From Anthoceros angustus (taxonomy: Eukaryota; Streptophyta; Anthocerotopsida; Anthocerotales; Anthocerotaceae), in NCBI GenBank assembly GCA_010909165.1, contig MU008195.1, positions 186,001 through 250,000 on the forward strand: a stretch of DNA of 64,000 nucleotides. The letters are read 5' to 3'. Both the position numbers and the translations under genes were made by a program. The notes under the pieces were generated by a model. The model did no database searches. It worked only from the letters and a program-made list of their open reading frames with translations, and was not told where the DNA came from. Every line of letters starts with the position of its first letter. Position 1 is the first letter of the stretch. Positions 49,745 through 58,787 of this stretch are shown one piece after another.

Positions 49745-50559
49745 GGAGGAGGCGATGGAACAAGGAGGCGGAGGAGGCGGAGGATACTGCAACTCAAGAC
49801 GAGCAGGAGGCGAGGAGGAGGTAAGGCGATGGAACAAGGAGCAGACGCCGAAATGGAGAAGGACTGACGAAAGCACGCAACGGGCAGAGTTGCCCGACCG
49901 TCTGGAGAGGAGATGGCGAGCTAAAGGCCGTGATGAACGGGAGCGAGAGCACGGAGGAGGCGATGGAACAAGGAGGCGAGGAGGAAGGCGGAAGGGAGCG
50001 TTATGGCGGTGTAAGCCGGCAGCAGAGCGAAACGACGGAGGAGGTGGAAGCCACAAGGAGGCGAGGAGGCGAGGAGGTGACCGAGGCGGCCCTTGTGGCC
50101 TCGCGAGATTCGGCCCGACTCAGCCGAACACAGGGGAGATGGTCCAAAGGGACAAAGACGCCTCCGAGCACCAATGGCGAAGGAGTATCGGTGCTCCGGC
50201 ACATGTGGAAGAGGCAATCCAAAGAAATTGACTCGGATTTTGCCTACTACCACGCCGAGCTCCTTAAGGCATTGAAGCCTCTCGCCCGCTACAACGGACG
50301 GACCCCAAGGCTCAAGGGGATGAAGGACATGGGGACAAAGACGGACCCTAGTGGCCTGTGAGGTGGAAGCCACAAGGAGGCGGGGAGAAGAGCCTCGGGG
50401 AGCAGACGCCACACAACGGACCTCAGGGTAAGTCCACCGCAACCTGCCCGGGAGGATAGAGAGGGGGGCCCTGAAAGGGGCGCGGAAGGAGGAAATCAAC
50501 CCGACCCAAGACAAGGGTCGGTGGGTGGGGATGCGGGCCTAGCAGGAGGTGGTCCGCAG

Positions 50560-50735
50560 ATAAGGGGTCCGGAGCTTGGGGACCGGACCCCGGTAATAAG
50601 TTCGGACCCTGAGGTCCGAACCCCGGAGATGAGACCGGACCCGGCAGACCGGACTCGGGAAATAAGGAAGACTCCCGAAGTTCAGACTCCGGAGTCGAGA
50701 CCGGACCCCGAGGTCCGGACTCAGGAAGCAAGGAG
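50560..50735 (+). repeat. Degenerate TCCGGAC minisatellite
   Basis: TCCGGA, GGACCGGACC and close variants alternate with AATAAG/AGATGAGA spacers, as at 6570-6740. It stands directly upstream of an R1 LTR-like copy. Confidence 0.7.
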
Positions 50736-50739
50736 GAGT

Positions 50740-51515
50740 CCCCTCCGACTTACGCCGGGGAGCACGGTGGCCCCTCGAGGGACCCACCGGGGCCGTGGAA
50801 GACGTTGGTAACGGTCGCCGACCGCCGAGCCCAACCCGGCTGTGATTCCGGAAGAGGAAGGGGTCCGCCGCGGATCATCCGATTGCGCGCAACCCGGTGA
50901 CGGAGATTGACCACCAATACCGAGACGGAACCTGTGACCTTCCTGTGCCCACCGCCGACGAAGGAGATAGGAGGAGGAATAGGATGGTAGGTGGCCGACA
51001 TGCATCGAAATGGCCACCACCGTAATAGGGTGTAATAAAGACGCCGACTTGGGCGAGTATAAGAGGGCCGAGGCCGCTCAATAAATCATCTTCTCTTGGT
51101 GTTGATGCCGCTTTCACGACCTTTGTGTGTCTTCATGCTAACGTGAGTCTTGAGTCACTGAGCAGCAATGACCAGATCGATCAAGGTCCCGTGACGACCC
51201 TAACGTGTGGTGGTGTGTGCGGGAAGAGCGACGGACCCATTTTCATCGCAGGCCGCCCGGCCGAGCGGACCGAACGTGTGAGCCGGAGGAACTCCGGAGG
51301 GCGGGTGAGCCGGACGAGAGGCCCGCTGAGCAACGGAGGAGGTCCGGATCGTAGCTACTTGCGTTCTTTCCAAGGTTGATGAGCGAGTGAGAGTGATGAG
51401 AAGGACGGACTAAAGGAACGAGTGACGAGCGTGAACGATACGGACGCAAACGGGTCCTTAAACGTTTGGCCACACCGGGCCTGTTCGGTGAACGTTATGA
51501 GTAGTTAGACGCAAA
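50740..51515 (+). repeat. R1 repeat, third direct copy
   Basis: It matches 6785-7560 in order: GACTTACGC, GGTGGCCCC, GATCATCCGATTG, TAATAAAGACGCCG, CTCAATAAATCATCTTCTCTTGG, GTGAACGATACGGACGC, and TTGGCCACACCGGGCC near 51480. The AATAAA in this copy looks like a poly(A) signal before the conserved TCTTCTCTTGGTGTTGATGCC block, which supports an LTR R/U5 interpretation. Confidence 0.7.
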
Positions 51516-51814
51516 ACGACGCTATATATGGGGTCTTTAAGTGGACTAGATAAATCGGCCAGAATAGGAAAATAGGTAAATAGAGTTCACTTTTGGGCAA
51601 TTAAAAATTAGGAAGAAATAGTTAAATAGGAAAATAGCCTTGGAGCCTAAGTACACTTAGGAACCTTTCATCAACGATGGAGAAGGTGCCACATGGCACG
51701 CATCCAAGAATGAGGTAGAATGGCAGTTACTTTCTCTAACCATGGCTGACTCATAAAAGTGACTGCAAGTGTCTGTACAAGGCCACGGCTTCGAAAACCC
51801 AAGGAAGCGCCAAC

Positions 51815-52735
51815 ACTGCAGGACGGCGCCGCCATCATCCAAGCAGTGGAGGATGCCTACACCCCATCACACTGTACACGCGCCCGTGTCAAGGTGAAGG
51901 GGGAGTGCATGAGCTCAGCAGAGAGATGAAAATCCGCCAGGCACTAAGAGAAAGCGTAGGGAGGAGAAAGGGAGGAAGACCAAGAAGAAGGAGGCTGGGG
52001 CGCAACCCAACACCTGCCAAGCTCGTGAGGGTGTCTAGAAGGGTGGAGTGTGGCAGGATTGGAACGAAACCGTGAAGGAAGAGCTTCCAAATTACTGTGG
52101 CAAGTGTAAGAGTCTGTGGGACATTTGCTGAGAGATTTCCTTTGTAACTCACAACTGGAGGAGTTTGGGGTTTGGAAGAGCCAAGGTGTAAGGGCCAAGT
52201 GATTGAGAGCAAGAGCAAGGTCCAAGGCGTGTAGGTGCAAACTGCCAAGAAGGAAAAATGCCTACCGTGGTAGGAAACTGGCAATTGGTGTAATAGTCGC
52301 AAGAGAATCACTCTTTTTTCTCAATTTTGTGCAGGAACTAAACAATGAAGCCATGACTAAGCCTACCACGGTGAAGGGCAAGGAGGTGGTTGCCAAGGCT
52401 GGGACACCCACCGAGGGAGGTAGCGCAGGAAAGGACAAAAAGTCTAAGGTAGGAGGTGCAGGCTCCGAGGGATGGAAGTTGGATATGCCGCAATTTACAT
52501 GCTTTGCAAGTCAAGTATCTTCAAGGGACCTTGCAGATTTCAAGCCGTGGGCGGCGGACGAAAACATCCAGTTGGAATGGGCATATAGAAGACACTGGTC
52601 TTACACCAACTTGGAAATTGATTGAAGAATGTTTTGTTAACTTACACCAAACGAGGAAGAACTAGCTGCCTTGCCAAACAGGAACGCAAGGACAGACCCA
52701 CGGTGTTGGACGGTGAGAAGTATAAGGCAAGTATA
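51815..52735 (+). repeat. Gypsy-like leader plus Gag start (blocks A and B), plus orientation
   Basis: Block A (51815-52555) holds a leader and the Gag start. Block B (52556-52735) continues the Gag frame. Both occur again in reverse orientation at 53095-53910, and the A leader/Gag start occurs a third time at 57756-58150. The CCTACCGTGGTAGG palindrome is at 52261-52274. Confidence 0.8.
52353..52625 (+). pseudogene. Gag-like N-terminal fragment
   Basis: The frame opens MTKPTTVKGKEV, then a lysine/glycine-rich stretch, then MPQFTCFASQVSSRDLADFKPW and NIQLEWAYRRHWSYTNLE. The same protein segments are read at 57939-58130 and (reverse) at 53730-53910, where the frame continues into EECFVNLHQTEEELA. 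It looks like the N-terminus of a retroelement Gag. It breaks by frameshift after codon 91. I do not recognise the exact family. Confidence 0.55.
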
Positions 52736-52787
52736 TGGCAGGCCGGATACTGAAGATAGTGGGATCACCCTTATGGAAGTGTGGAAC

Positions 52788-53085
52788 ACAAAAGTTTGGG
52801 CAACTGGCTCAAGTTAGTTTTTTTGAAACAGGCCCAAATTCTTTTGCTAGAAATGGTTTGGTGAAGACATGCAAGAAACATTTTTGTTCCTTTTTGAGCT
52901 GGAGTTGTAGGACCCTGTTGGGAAGGCGGATGACATATGCAAGGAAAAAGAAACGGGTCGAAACTACCTTCTGGTGAGGAGAAAAGGTAAACTACATGAG
53001 TGGTAGGAGGTGTCCTACCACCGTAGGAGAAACTCCTACCACGGTAAACGTGGGTAGGGGAGATCCTACCACCGTAGGAGAATGA
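52788..53085 (+). repeat. Segment shared with the left edge of R2
   Basis: CACAAAAGTTTGGGC, GTGAAGACATGCAAGAAAC, GAGCTGGAGTTGTAGGACCCTG and TTCTGGTGAGGAGAAAAGGTAA occur in the same order at 45985-46140. After the shared part, several CCTACCACCGTAGGAG-type motifs follow (53013-53080). Confidence 0.8.
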
Positions 53086-53094
53086 CCTTGCTAG

Positions 53095-53915
53095 TCCCTT
53101 CCATCCCTCAGAGCTTGCACCTCCTACCCTAGACTTTGTCCTTTCCTGTGCTATCTCCCTTGGTGGGTGTCCCAGCCTTAGCAACCACCTCCTTGCCCAA
53201 AATTGAGAAAAAGGAGTGCTTCTCTTGCGACTATTACACCAATTGTCAGCTTCCTACTACGGTAGGCATTTTTCCTTCTTGGCAGTTTGCACCTATTCAC
53301 CAAGCCTTGGACCTTGCTCTTGCTCTCAATCACTGGCCCTTACACCTTGGCTATTCCAAACCCCAACTCCTCCTGTTGTGAGTTGCAAAGGAAATCTCTC
53401 ACCAAATGTCCCACAAACTCTTACCCTTGCCACAGCAATTTGGAAGCTCTTCCTTCATGATTTCGTTCCAATCCTACCACGTTCCACCCTTCTAGACACC
53501 CTCACGAGCTTGGCAAGTGTTGGGTTGCGCCCCAACCTCCTTCTTCTTGGTCTTCCTCCCTTTTTCCTCCCTGCGCTTTCTCTTGGTGCCTGGTAGATTT
53601 TCATCTCTCCGATGAGCTCACGCCCTCCCCCTTCACCTTGACACGGGCACGTGTACGGCACGATGGGGCGTAGGCGTCCTCCACTGCTTGGATGATGGCG
53701 GCGCCATCATCCAAGCAGTGTGCAAGGAGTCAGTGGCCTTATACTTCTCACCGTCCAACACCGTGGGTCCATCCTTGCGTTCCTGTCTGGCAAGGTAGCC
53801 AGTTCTTCCTCTGTTTGGTGTAAGTTAACAAAACATTCTTCAATCAATTCCAAGTTGGTGTAAGACCAATGTCTTCCATATGCCCATTCCAACTGGATGT
53901 TCCCGTATTGATAGG
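53095..53915 (-). repeat. Inverted copy of blocks A and B, order swapped
   Basis: The reverse complement of 53095-53700 matches block A, and that of 53720-53910 matches block B. In a simple inverted repeat the right half would read B' then A'. Here it reads A' then B' on the plus strand, so the blocks were permuted, not merely flipped. At the join (53678-53718) the sequence CACTGCTTGGATGATGG is followed by its own complement, a palindrome of about 40 bp. Confidence 0.75.
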
Positions 53916-54172
53916 GCAACAAGACGTATACCAGACGCTGCATATACCTGACAATATGATAACAAGCTGCAGGGCATAATCCCGTATTTTTCCAAGAATC
54001 CGCCAAAAATGATGGCGGTTTGACTAGGTGCTGGAACCCAAATGGAGGTTGTTCACAAAAATTATCTTAGGCTTGGTGACCAACCAGCATGCGTTATATT
54101 TTAGCACTACCTTCCTGCATTTCTTGTGGAAAGTGACTCAAGGAGCCAAACCAGATTGGGGGCTGATCATGT

Positions 54173-54466
54173 ATGAATGAGGCCTACACTTACCACTGGG
54201 AGAAATTGTTGAAGCCTAATGCATTGCATGAAGGGAGTCCGCGGCCATGCTACCTCAGCACGTACTTGGTACATCTATGGGAGGTAGAGGGGTTGGTAAC
54301 AAGCAAGGAGTTAGATGATTCTAAGCACCCCTTCAACATTGTAAGGCCGGAAGCGGACCATAGTTTGCTTAGTGCCGTACAGGTGAAGGAGGCACCAGCA
54401 GCGCCATCTGGAACGCTACTACTAGAAGGAATCCCTCCGAAGGATTTGCAGGAGGAGGTTGCATGA
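54173..54466 (+). CDS. Hypothetical retroelement frame
   Basis: 97 codons begin MNEAYTYHWEKLLKPNALHEG and end in SGTLLLEGIPPKDLQEEVA. Upstream sequence reads similarly only through stops. No recognised domain. It lies in the same direction between the Gag-like and protease frames, so it is probably a remnant of the Gag C-terminus. Confidence 0.35.
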   Translation: MNEAYTYHWEKLLKPNALHEGSPRPCYLSTYLVHLWEVEGLVTSKELDDSKHPFNIVRPEADHSLLSAVQVKEAPAAPSGTLLLEGIPPKDLQEEVA

Positions 54467-54672
54467 AGACCCGAGATTTGGCCCTGACCTCCAAGTCGCC
54501 TCTAAGTGGCATCTTGTCCCATCATGGGACATGCTGTCTTCAAGCTAAATCTAGGGACTCTTCATGAATCCCCTTTCTTATCTTGTTGCCTACCTAGAGC
54601 TTCCTCCTCCAATAAAATAGCCCGGGCTCTCTTAGCCACTCTTGGCCTCCATAGACTCTTGGGGGTCGGAAT

Positions 54673-54966
54673 TTGGTAGAGGAGGAAGAAAATGGAGAGA
54701 TCCACAAGACACCTACCGTGGTAGGAGACACTCCTACTATGGTAGGAGGTACATCTACCGTGGTAGGAGGCGAACCTACCATGGTAGGAGGTGGGAGGAA
54801 TGACCCACCCACAAGCGGAAGAGGGGGAGGAAGGGTGTTTCCTCCCGATATTAGTAAGGAAGTGGCAGAAATGTTGGAGGATGAGCTAAGAAGGCTCACC
54901 CAACATGCAAAGATGGAGGAAGAGGTGGCGGAGCCAGAAATTGTCAATCCACCAGCTATGGAGTGA
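54673..54966 (+). CDS. Hypothetical frame with a VVGG-type repeat from the palindrome
   Basis: 97 codons. Residues 14-40 are a seven-residue repeat (T-P-T-V-V-G-D, T-P-T-M-V-G-G and so on). Four copies of the CCTACC..GGTAGG palindrome, spaced 21 bp apart, encode it. An acidic helical segment follows (ISKEVAEMLEDELRRLTQHAK). It ends 28 bp before the protease frame on the same strand, so it is probably part of the same gypsy-like polyprotein or its Gag. No domain is recognised. Confidence 0.45.
   Translation: MVEEEENGEIHKTPTVVGDTPTMVGGTSTVVGGEPTMVGGGRNDPPTSGRGGGRVFPPDISKEVAEMLEDELRRLTQHAKMEEEVAEPEIVNPPAME
54712..54788. repeat. Four CCTACC-NN-GGTAGG palindromes, 21-bp period
   Basis: Copies lie at 54712-54725, 54733-54746 (one base changed), 54754-54767 (first base changed) and 54775-54788. 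The two central bases vary (GT, AT, GT, AT) while the arms stay paired. The spacing equals two helical turns. Confidence 0.9.
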
Positions 54967-54993
54967 CTTCATTGGCTGGGACTGTCCCAGCCA

Positions 54994-55788
54994 ATGGAAG
55001 GGACCATGGGTGTGAGAAATTTACAAATAAGGTCGGAGCCGACCAGCATCAGGGCTGCAAACGGGGAGGAAACATTGCCAAATAAGATCTCCAGTTTCGC
55101 TGATGCATTGCTTGACCGAGAATTTGTGGTCAGTTTGAGACAGCTACTTGCGGTGAGTCCAAGATCCCGCAAAATCGTGAAGGAAGCGATCAGGGGGATC
55201 CCTGAACCTGTGGAAACAAGACGGAGGCCGGTGGAGGTAAATGTGGTTGAACTTGTTGATCTGGGGGCACCAAAAATTGAGATTGAGATTGCAGGTTGCT
55301 TAGTGCCTAATGTGCCATTGGATTCGGGTTCTAGAGTCAACTTGATGACTGAGGAAACAGCACATCGCCTTGGTTTCACCAAATTCAATCCAATCCGAGT
55401 GTTCTTGAGGATGGCAGACCAAACCAGGAGGGAACCCCTGAGGGTGTTGAGAAATGTGCCAACTGTGATTGGTGGTCTCACATTCCATCTTACCTACATC
55501 GTTATGAGGCCAGTGTCGGATCTAGGATACAAGGTTTTGATAGGCAGGCCTTGGTTGTATGGTACTGCCTGTGTCTTTGATTTCGGTCGCACTGGCATTA
55601 CGTTTAAATCATGTAGGGTAGGGCCAGTGGACGTCGCTTTTGTGTCATGGAGCAAGGCATCCTATGAAGGGGAGTCCGCGCATCCATCCGATGGGTACAC
55701 TTCGGGTAGTATGGGGGTAAGCTCTTCAGGCAGTGACCGAGCTTACCGAGGACCCTCAGTTGAGGTGGCAGAATTAAATCTGAGTTAA
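54994..55788 (+). CDS. Retroelement aspartic protease frame (Ty3/gypsy-like)
   Basis: 264 intact codons. A retropepsin-like motif, VPLDSGSRVNLMTEETAHRLGF (catalytic Asp in D-S-G), stands near residues 108-130. It is followed by the beta-rich FHLTYIVMRP and GYKVLIGRPWLYG, which match the flap/ILGRPWL motif of plant gypsy proteases. The part before it is a linker with helical content. The tail is Ser/Gly-rich. The frame is separated by a short gap from the RT remnant, so pol is not one open frame here. Confidence 0.85.
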   Translation: MEGTMGVRNLQIRSEPTSIRAANGEETLPNKISSFADALLDREFVVSLRQLLAVSPRSRKIVKEAIRGIPEPVETRRRPVEVNVVELVDLGAPKIEIEIAGCLVPNVPLDSGSRVNLMTEETAHRLGFTKFNPIRVFLRMADQTRREPLRVLRNVPTVIGGLTFHLTYIVMRPVSDLGYKVLIGRPWLYGTACVFDFGRTGITFKSCRVGPVDVAFVSWSKASYEGESAHPSDGYTSGSMGVSSSGSDRAYRGPSVEVAELNLS

Positions 55789-55934
55789 TGTACATCTGCC
55801 TACAAGTAGAAGATGTCATGGAGGAGGGGTCAGAGGATAAAGCACATAGAGAAGGGGTAGCCTTCTGGAAAGGTAGAGCCTATGATCGTGATTTTCCCGA
55901 TGAAGGATAAGGGAATAGTGTAGGTAGCGGGTTG

Positions 55935-56443
55935 CCCCCATCGTTATTGTACCCAAGAAGCAACAAGGGAAGGTACGGGTGTGTCAAGATTTTAGGAAGC
56001 TTAATGAAGCAACGAAGAAGGACCACCACCGCTTGCCTTTCATGGACAGTGTGTTGGACATGGTAGCCGGACATGAGATGTATAGTTTTCTGGATGGTTA
56101 CTCCGGTTACAATCAGATTTCGTTGAGGAAGGAGAATCAAGACAAGACCACGTTCACAACAAATTGGGGCACTTATGCTTACTCGAAACTGCCTTTCGGA
56201 TTGTGCAATGCTCTTGCTACCTTCCAGCATGTAGTGAATGTTATGGGTTTGCAGGTAGACAAAGAGAAGGTGTCAGTTATAGCTGAGATGGACGCACCAC
56301 AGACGGTGAAACAAGTACGTGCTTTTGTAGGACTGGTAGGATATTACAGGAGGTTCATCAAGGATTTTGCCAAAGAAGGCAGCCTTGCTGACACAATTAA
56401 CCAAGAAGGACACACCTTTCGAATGGACGGCTGCAAGACATGA
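55935..56443 (+). pseudogene. Gypsy reverse transcriptase remnant lacking the active-site block
   Basis: Frames read PKKQQGKVRVCQDFRKLNEAT, then DHHRLPFMDSVLDM, SFLDGYSGYNQI, FTTNWGTYAYSKLPFGLCNALATFQ, all in the canonical gypsy order. Then, within a few residues, the sequence jumps to GLQVDKEKVSVIAEM and VRAFVGLVGYYRRFI, which belong to the thumb/connection region. The palm block with the (Y/F)xDD motif, about 80 residues in relatives, is absent. The jump is at about 56237 and is a clean in-frame deletion. The remnant cannot be an active RT. Confidence 0.88.
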
Positions 56444-56467
56444 GGCTTTTAGCAGCTGAAGGACAGC

Positions 56468-56940
56468 TTGGTGAGCGCACCAACGTTACAACCGCCAGAT
56501 TGGGAGAAACCGTTTCATGTATACGTGGATGTGTCTGCTTATGCCATTGGGACCATCTTAAGCCAGGAGGATGAGAAGAAACGAGATTACCTGATTTTCT
56601 ATGCCGGTCGACACCTCACAGATGCTGAGAAGAACTACTCAACCACAGAACGGGAAGGTCTTGGTATCATCTACTCCTGCAAGAAGTTTAGACGCTACCT
56701 ACTTGCTTGCAAGGTGACCATTTCATGTTGACCATTTTGCGTTGAAGTACCTTGTGAACAAGCTGGATTTGTCAGGAAGGATTGCTCGATAAGTTTTACT
56801 GCTACAAGAGTTTGATTGTGACGTGGAAACTAGGCCAGAGAAGCAGCATCAGAATCCTGATTTCATTTCTCGTCTGAAAACTGGAGAATGGCTTGAGGCC
56901 ACAGACGACTGATTTCCTGACGAGGAGTTAGTTGCCATAG
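56468..56940 (+). pseudogene. Gypsy RNase H remnant
   Basis: This reads PDWEKPFHVYVDVSAYAIGTILSQ, then IFYAGRHLTDAEKNYSTTEREGLGIIY, the usual RNase H core, with the first catalytic Asp in VDVSA and Glu in TEREG. A one-base shift after codon 87 is followed by FHVDHFALKYLVNK and then DPDF-like QNPDFISRL, the standard end of this domain. No integrase zinc finger (HHCC) or DDE core can be read after it. Confidence 0.8.
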
Positions 56941-57246
56941 CCCAGGTCGAAGGGGAAAGACATGAGTATGTTGTAGGCGGCCTGAGGATTGAGCAGCAAG
57001 CCTTGCTGCCAACAGAGAGGCCAAATGAGCAAGAAGGGAGTGTTGTGCAGGGAAAGTTGCAGCAAGATGCTTTGGAAATCCAAGGGAGAATATAAGAGCG
57101 CCAGCACAGGCGTAAGGAGGAGGCTGGAATGCTCCTTAAGGGTGAGCAGTCAGGAGGGCTGCAAGTGGAGGCCACAACGTTGGCAAAGGAAGAAGCAAAA
57201 ACGGACATGGAAGCTCCGTTTTTAAGCAACATGAAGAACTTGGTGT

Positions 57247-57756
57247 GTGCAAGAGCCAGGCACGATGAGGCCGCGAAGCGGGGACGACTCTAGGGAAGTT
57301 GGTACACAAGAGGGAGAGGAAGGAAATGCACCCCATTTCAAGCTTGGAGAAAGGCTGCAGGAGAGGAAGATGGCGGATCTATGGGCGATCGCCCATGATA
57401 CGGCCATGGAGGCGCAGCAAGGCAAGGGGGTCGCCATGGAAGCGCGATCCGGTCCAGGTCACAAGGCTAGGCAAGCAGGAAGGGAAGAATTGAGAACGTT
57501 GCCGGAAAAGGAGCATACCAACGAGCTGCAAGCGCGAAAACTTGCAGCGTTGGCAAGGCAAGAAGAAAACGGTTTTATGAACAGGGTTGAGCATGCCATT
57601 GTAGCAACAACGTCTAAGTCTGTTGGTAAGCGAGCTAGTAGGAGGCGACATGGTATGCTTGGAAGGAGGAGGATAGAACGTGAAGGACGTTCAGGTGTAC
57701 GTAAAGGTGTTATAATGCCTGTTGTAATTTCCGTTGCAAAAGGCCTGTTTTCCTAG
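57247..57756 (+). CDS. Uncharacterised frame in the place of integrase
   Basis: 169 codons, no recognised domain. The protein is basic and helical: long Glu/Arg/Lys/Gln-rich segments (KLGERLQERKMADLW, ELQARKLAALARQEEN), a patch of basic residues (KRASRRRHGMLGRRRIEREGR), and a hydrophobic end. Preceding sequence (56940-57240) reads as helical frames with stops. It sits between RNase H and the repeat of block A. It could be an accessory retroelement protein or scrambled sequence. Confidence 0.35.
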   Translation: MQEPGTMRPRSGDDSREVGTQEGEEGNAPHFKLGERLQERKMADLWAIAHDTAMEAQQGKGVAMEARSGPGHKARQAGREELRTLPEKEHTNELQARKLAALARQEENGFMNRVEHAIVATTSKSVGKRASRRRHGMLGRRRIEREGRSGVRKGVIMPVVISVAKGLFS

Positions 57757-58150
57757 TAGTGAAGGTGTAAGGGCTAAGTGGTTGAGGACAAGAGCAAGGT
57801 CCTAGGCAAGGTGAGCAGGTGCGAGTTGTTGAGAAGGAAAAACGCCTACCGTGGTAGGAAGCTGGCAAGTGGTGCAGGAATTGCAAGCGAAGCATCCCTT
57901 TTCCTCAATTTCATGCAGGAACTCACCAAGGAATCCATGACTAAGCCAACCACGACCAAAGGCAAGGAGGTGGCTGCCAAGGATGGGGCGTCTACCAAGG
58001 GAGATGGCACAAGGAAGGATAAAAAGTCTAAGGCAGGAGGTGCAGGCGGCCCTCGGAAAATAGAAGTTCGACATGCCACAATTCACGTGCTATGCAAGTC
58101 AACTGTCCTCCAGGGACCTTGCAGATTTTAGGCCCTGGGTAGCAAAGGAG
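57756..58150 (+). repeat. Third copy of the A leader/Gag start
   Basis: GTGTAAGGGCTAAGTGGTTGAG..AAAACGCCTACCGTGGTAGG..CTCAATTTCATGCAGGAACT matches 52188-52345. The Gag frame follows to about 58130. With block A at 52 kb it flanks the pol remnant as direct repeats, as expected for a tandem array of elements or for an LTR that reaches into the leader. The palindrome is at 57845-57858. Confidence 0.8.
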
Positions 58151-58787
58151 AACATCTAGCTGGCCCTACACCATAGTAGGCGATGTTGTAACGCTTTTGT
58201 AGTAACGATATTCCCTGTTTTGTAACAATGCTTTGCGTTTGTAACGTTATTTTTGGCAATAAACCAGGAGCGGGTTTGTGAGTAGAATGTTACTCCACGC
58301 GTTACATTATCTGGCATTACTGAGCGATTTTGTAACGGATGTAACCTTTGGTTAGAGCTTAACTGGCCTCCTTTCCCGTGAGCTTTGTGTCCGCCACTTG
58401 GCTTCCTCTCCTGCCCGAGACGCCACGTCCCATCCCGCCGCATGCGCTTCCGTTTTTTCATCCCCCGTACTCGCATGTCCATATCTCTCCTTGCACGGGC
58501 ATATTTCCCGTGTATGTCAAGCGTGGTATCCACCTGCTTTTCCGCCATGGGTTTATATGTTCTGGAAGAGTGCCACATGTCGGGGTGGCTCGCTGTGACC
58601 GTACATGCCTCCGTGATCCCGTTATCATCTTGCTCGCGCCAGGCTCCACATGTCGGCATTCCGTTCTGACTGCCCGTACTTGCCACATCCATTTGTGGCA
58701 CGCGTTCGGGTTCTTTGGTATCCGGCCACGTGGGCTTCTCTGTGCCGACGATTGGCAGGCCATAATGATGCTTTCCTTCATTAATTT
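58151..58787. other. No supported gene
   Basis: The first part contains TTGTAACG repeats (58185-58340) that could be the end of the retroelement. The rest has overlapping short frames on both strands without recognisable domains. Confidence 0.45.

Larger units (their letters stand above)
47888..50420 (+). mobile_element. Repeat-rich remnant with Gag-like helical frames
   Basis: The plus frames are rich in Glu, Arg and Ala and interrupted. One (49224-49526) ends in a strongly helical stretch (RRRMVLLQEQLEAAQEARRK) followed by GRIEEGKRREAER, the kind of coiled coil found in plant gypsy Gag proteins. Internal duplications abound: a segment with CAAAGGCGCC...GACCCCTAGGGCCAA occurs near 48630 and 48798, and CGACGAACTCGCCGGCAATCAAGAGGCGA near 48858 and 49191. 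R1 LTR-like sequence follows at 50.85 kb, so this may be the body of the R1 element. That link is inference. Confidence 0.5.
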
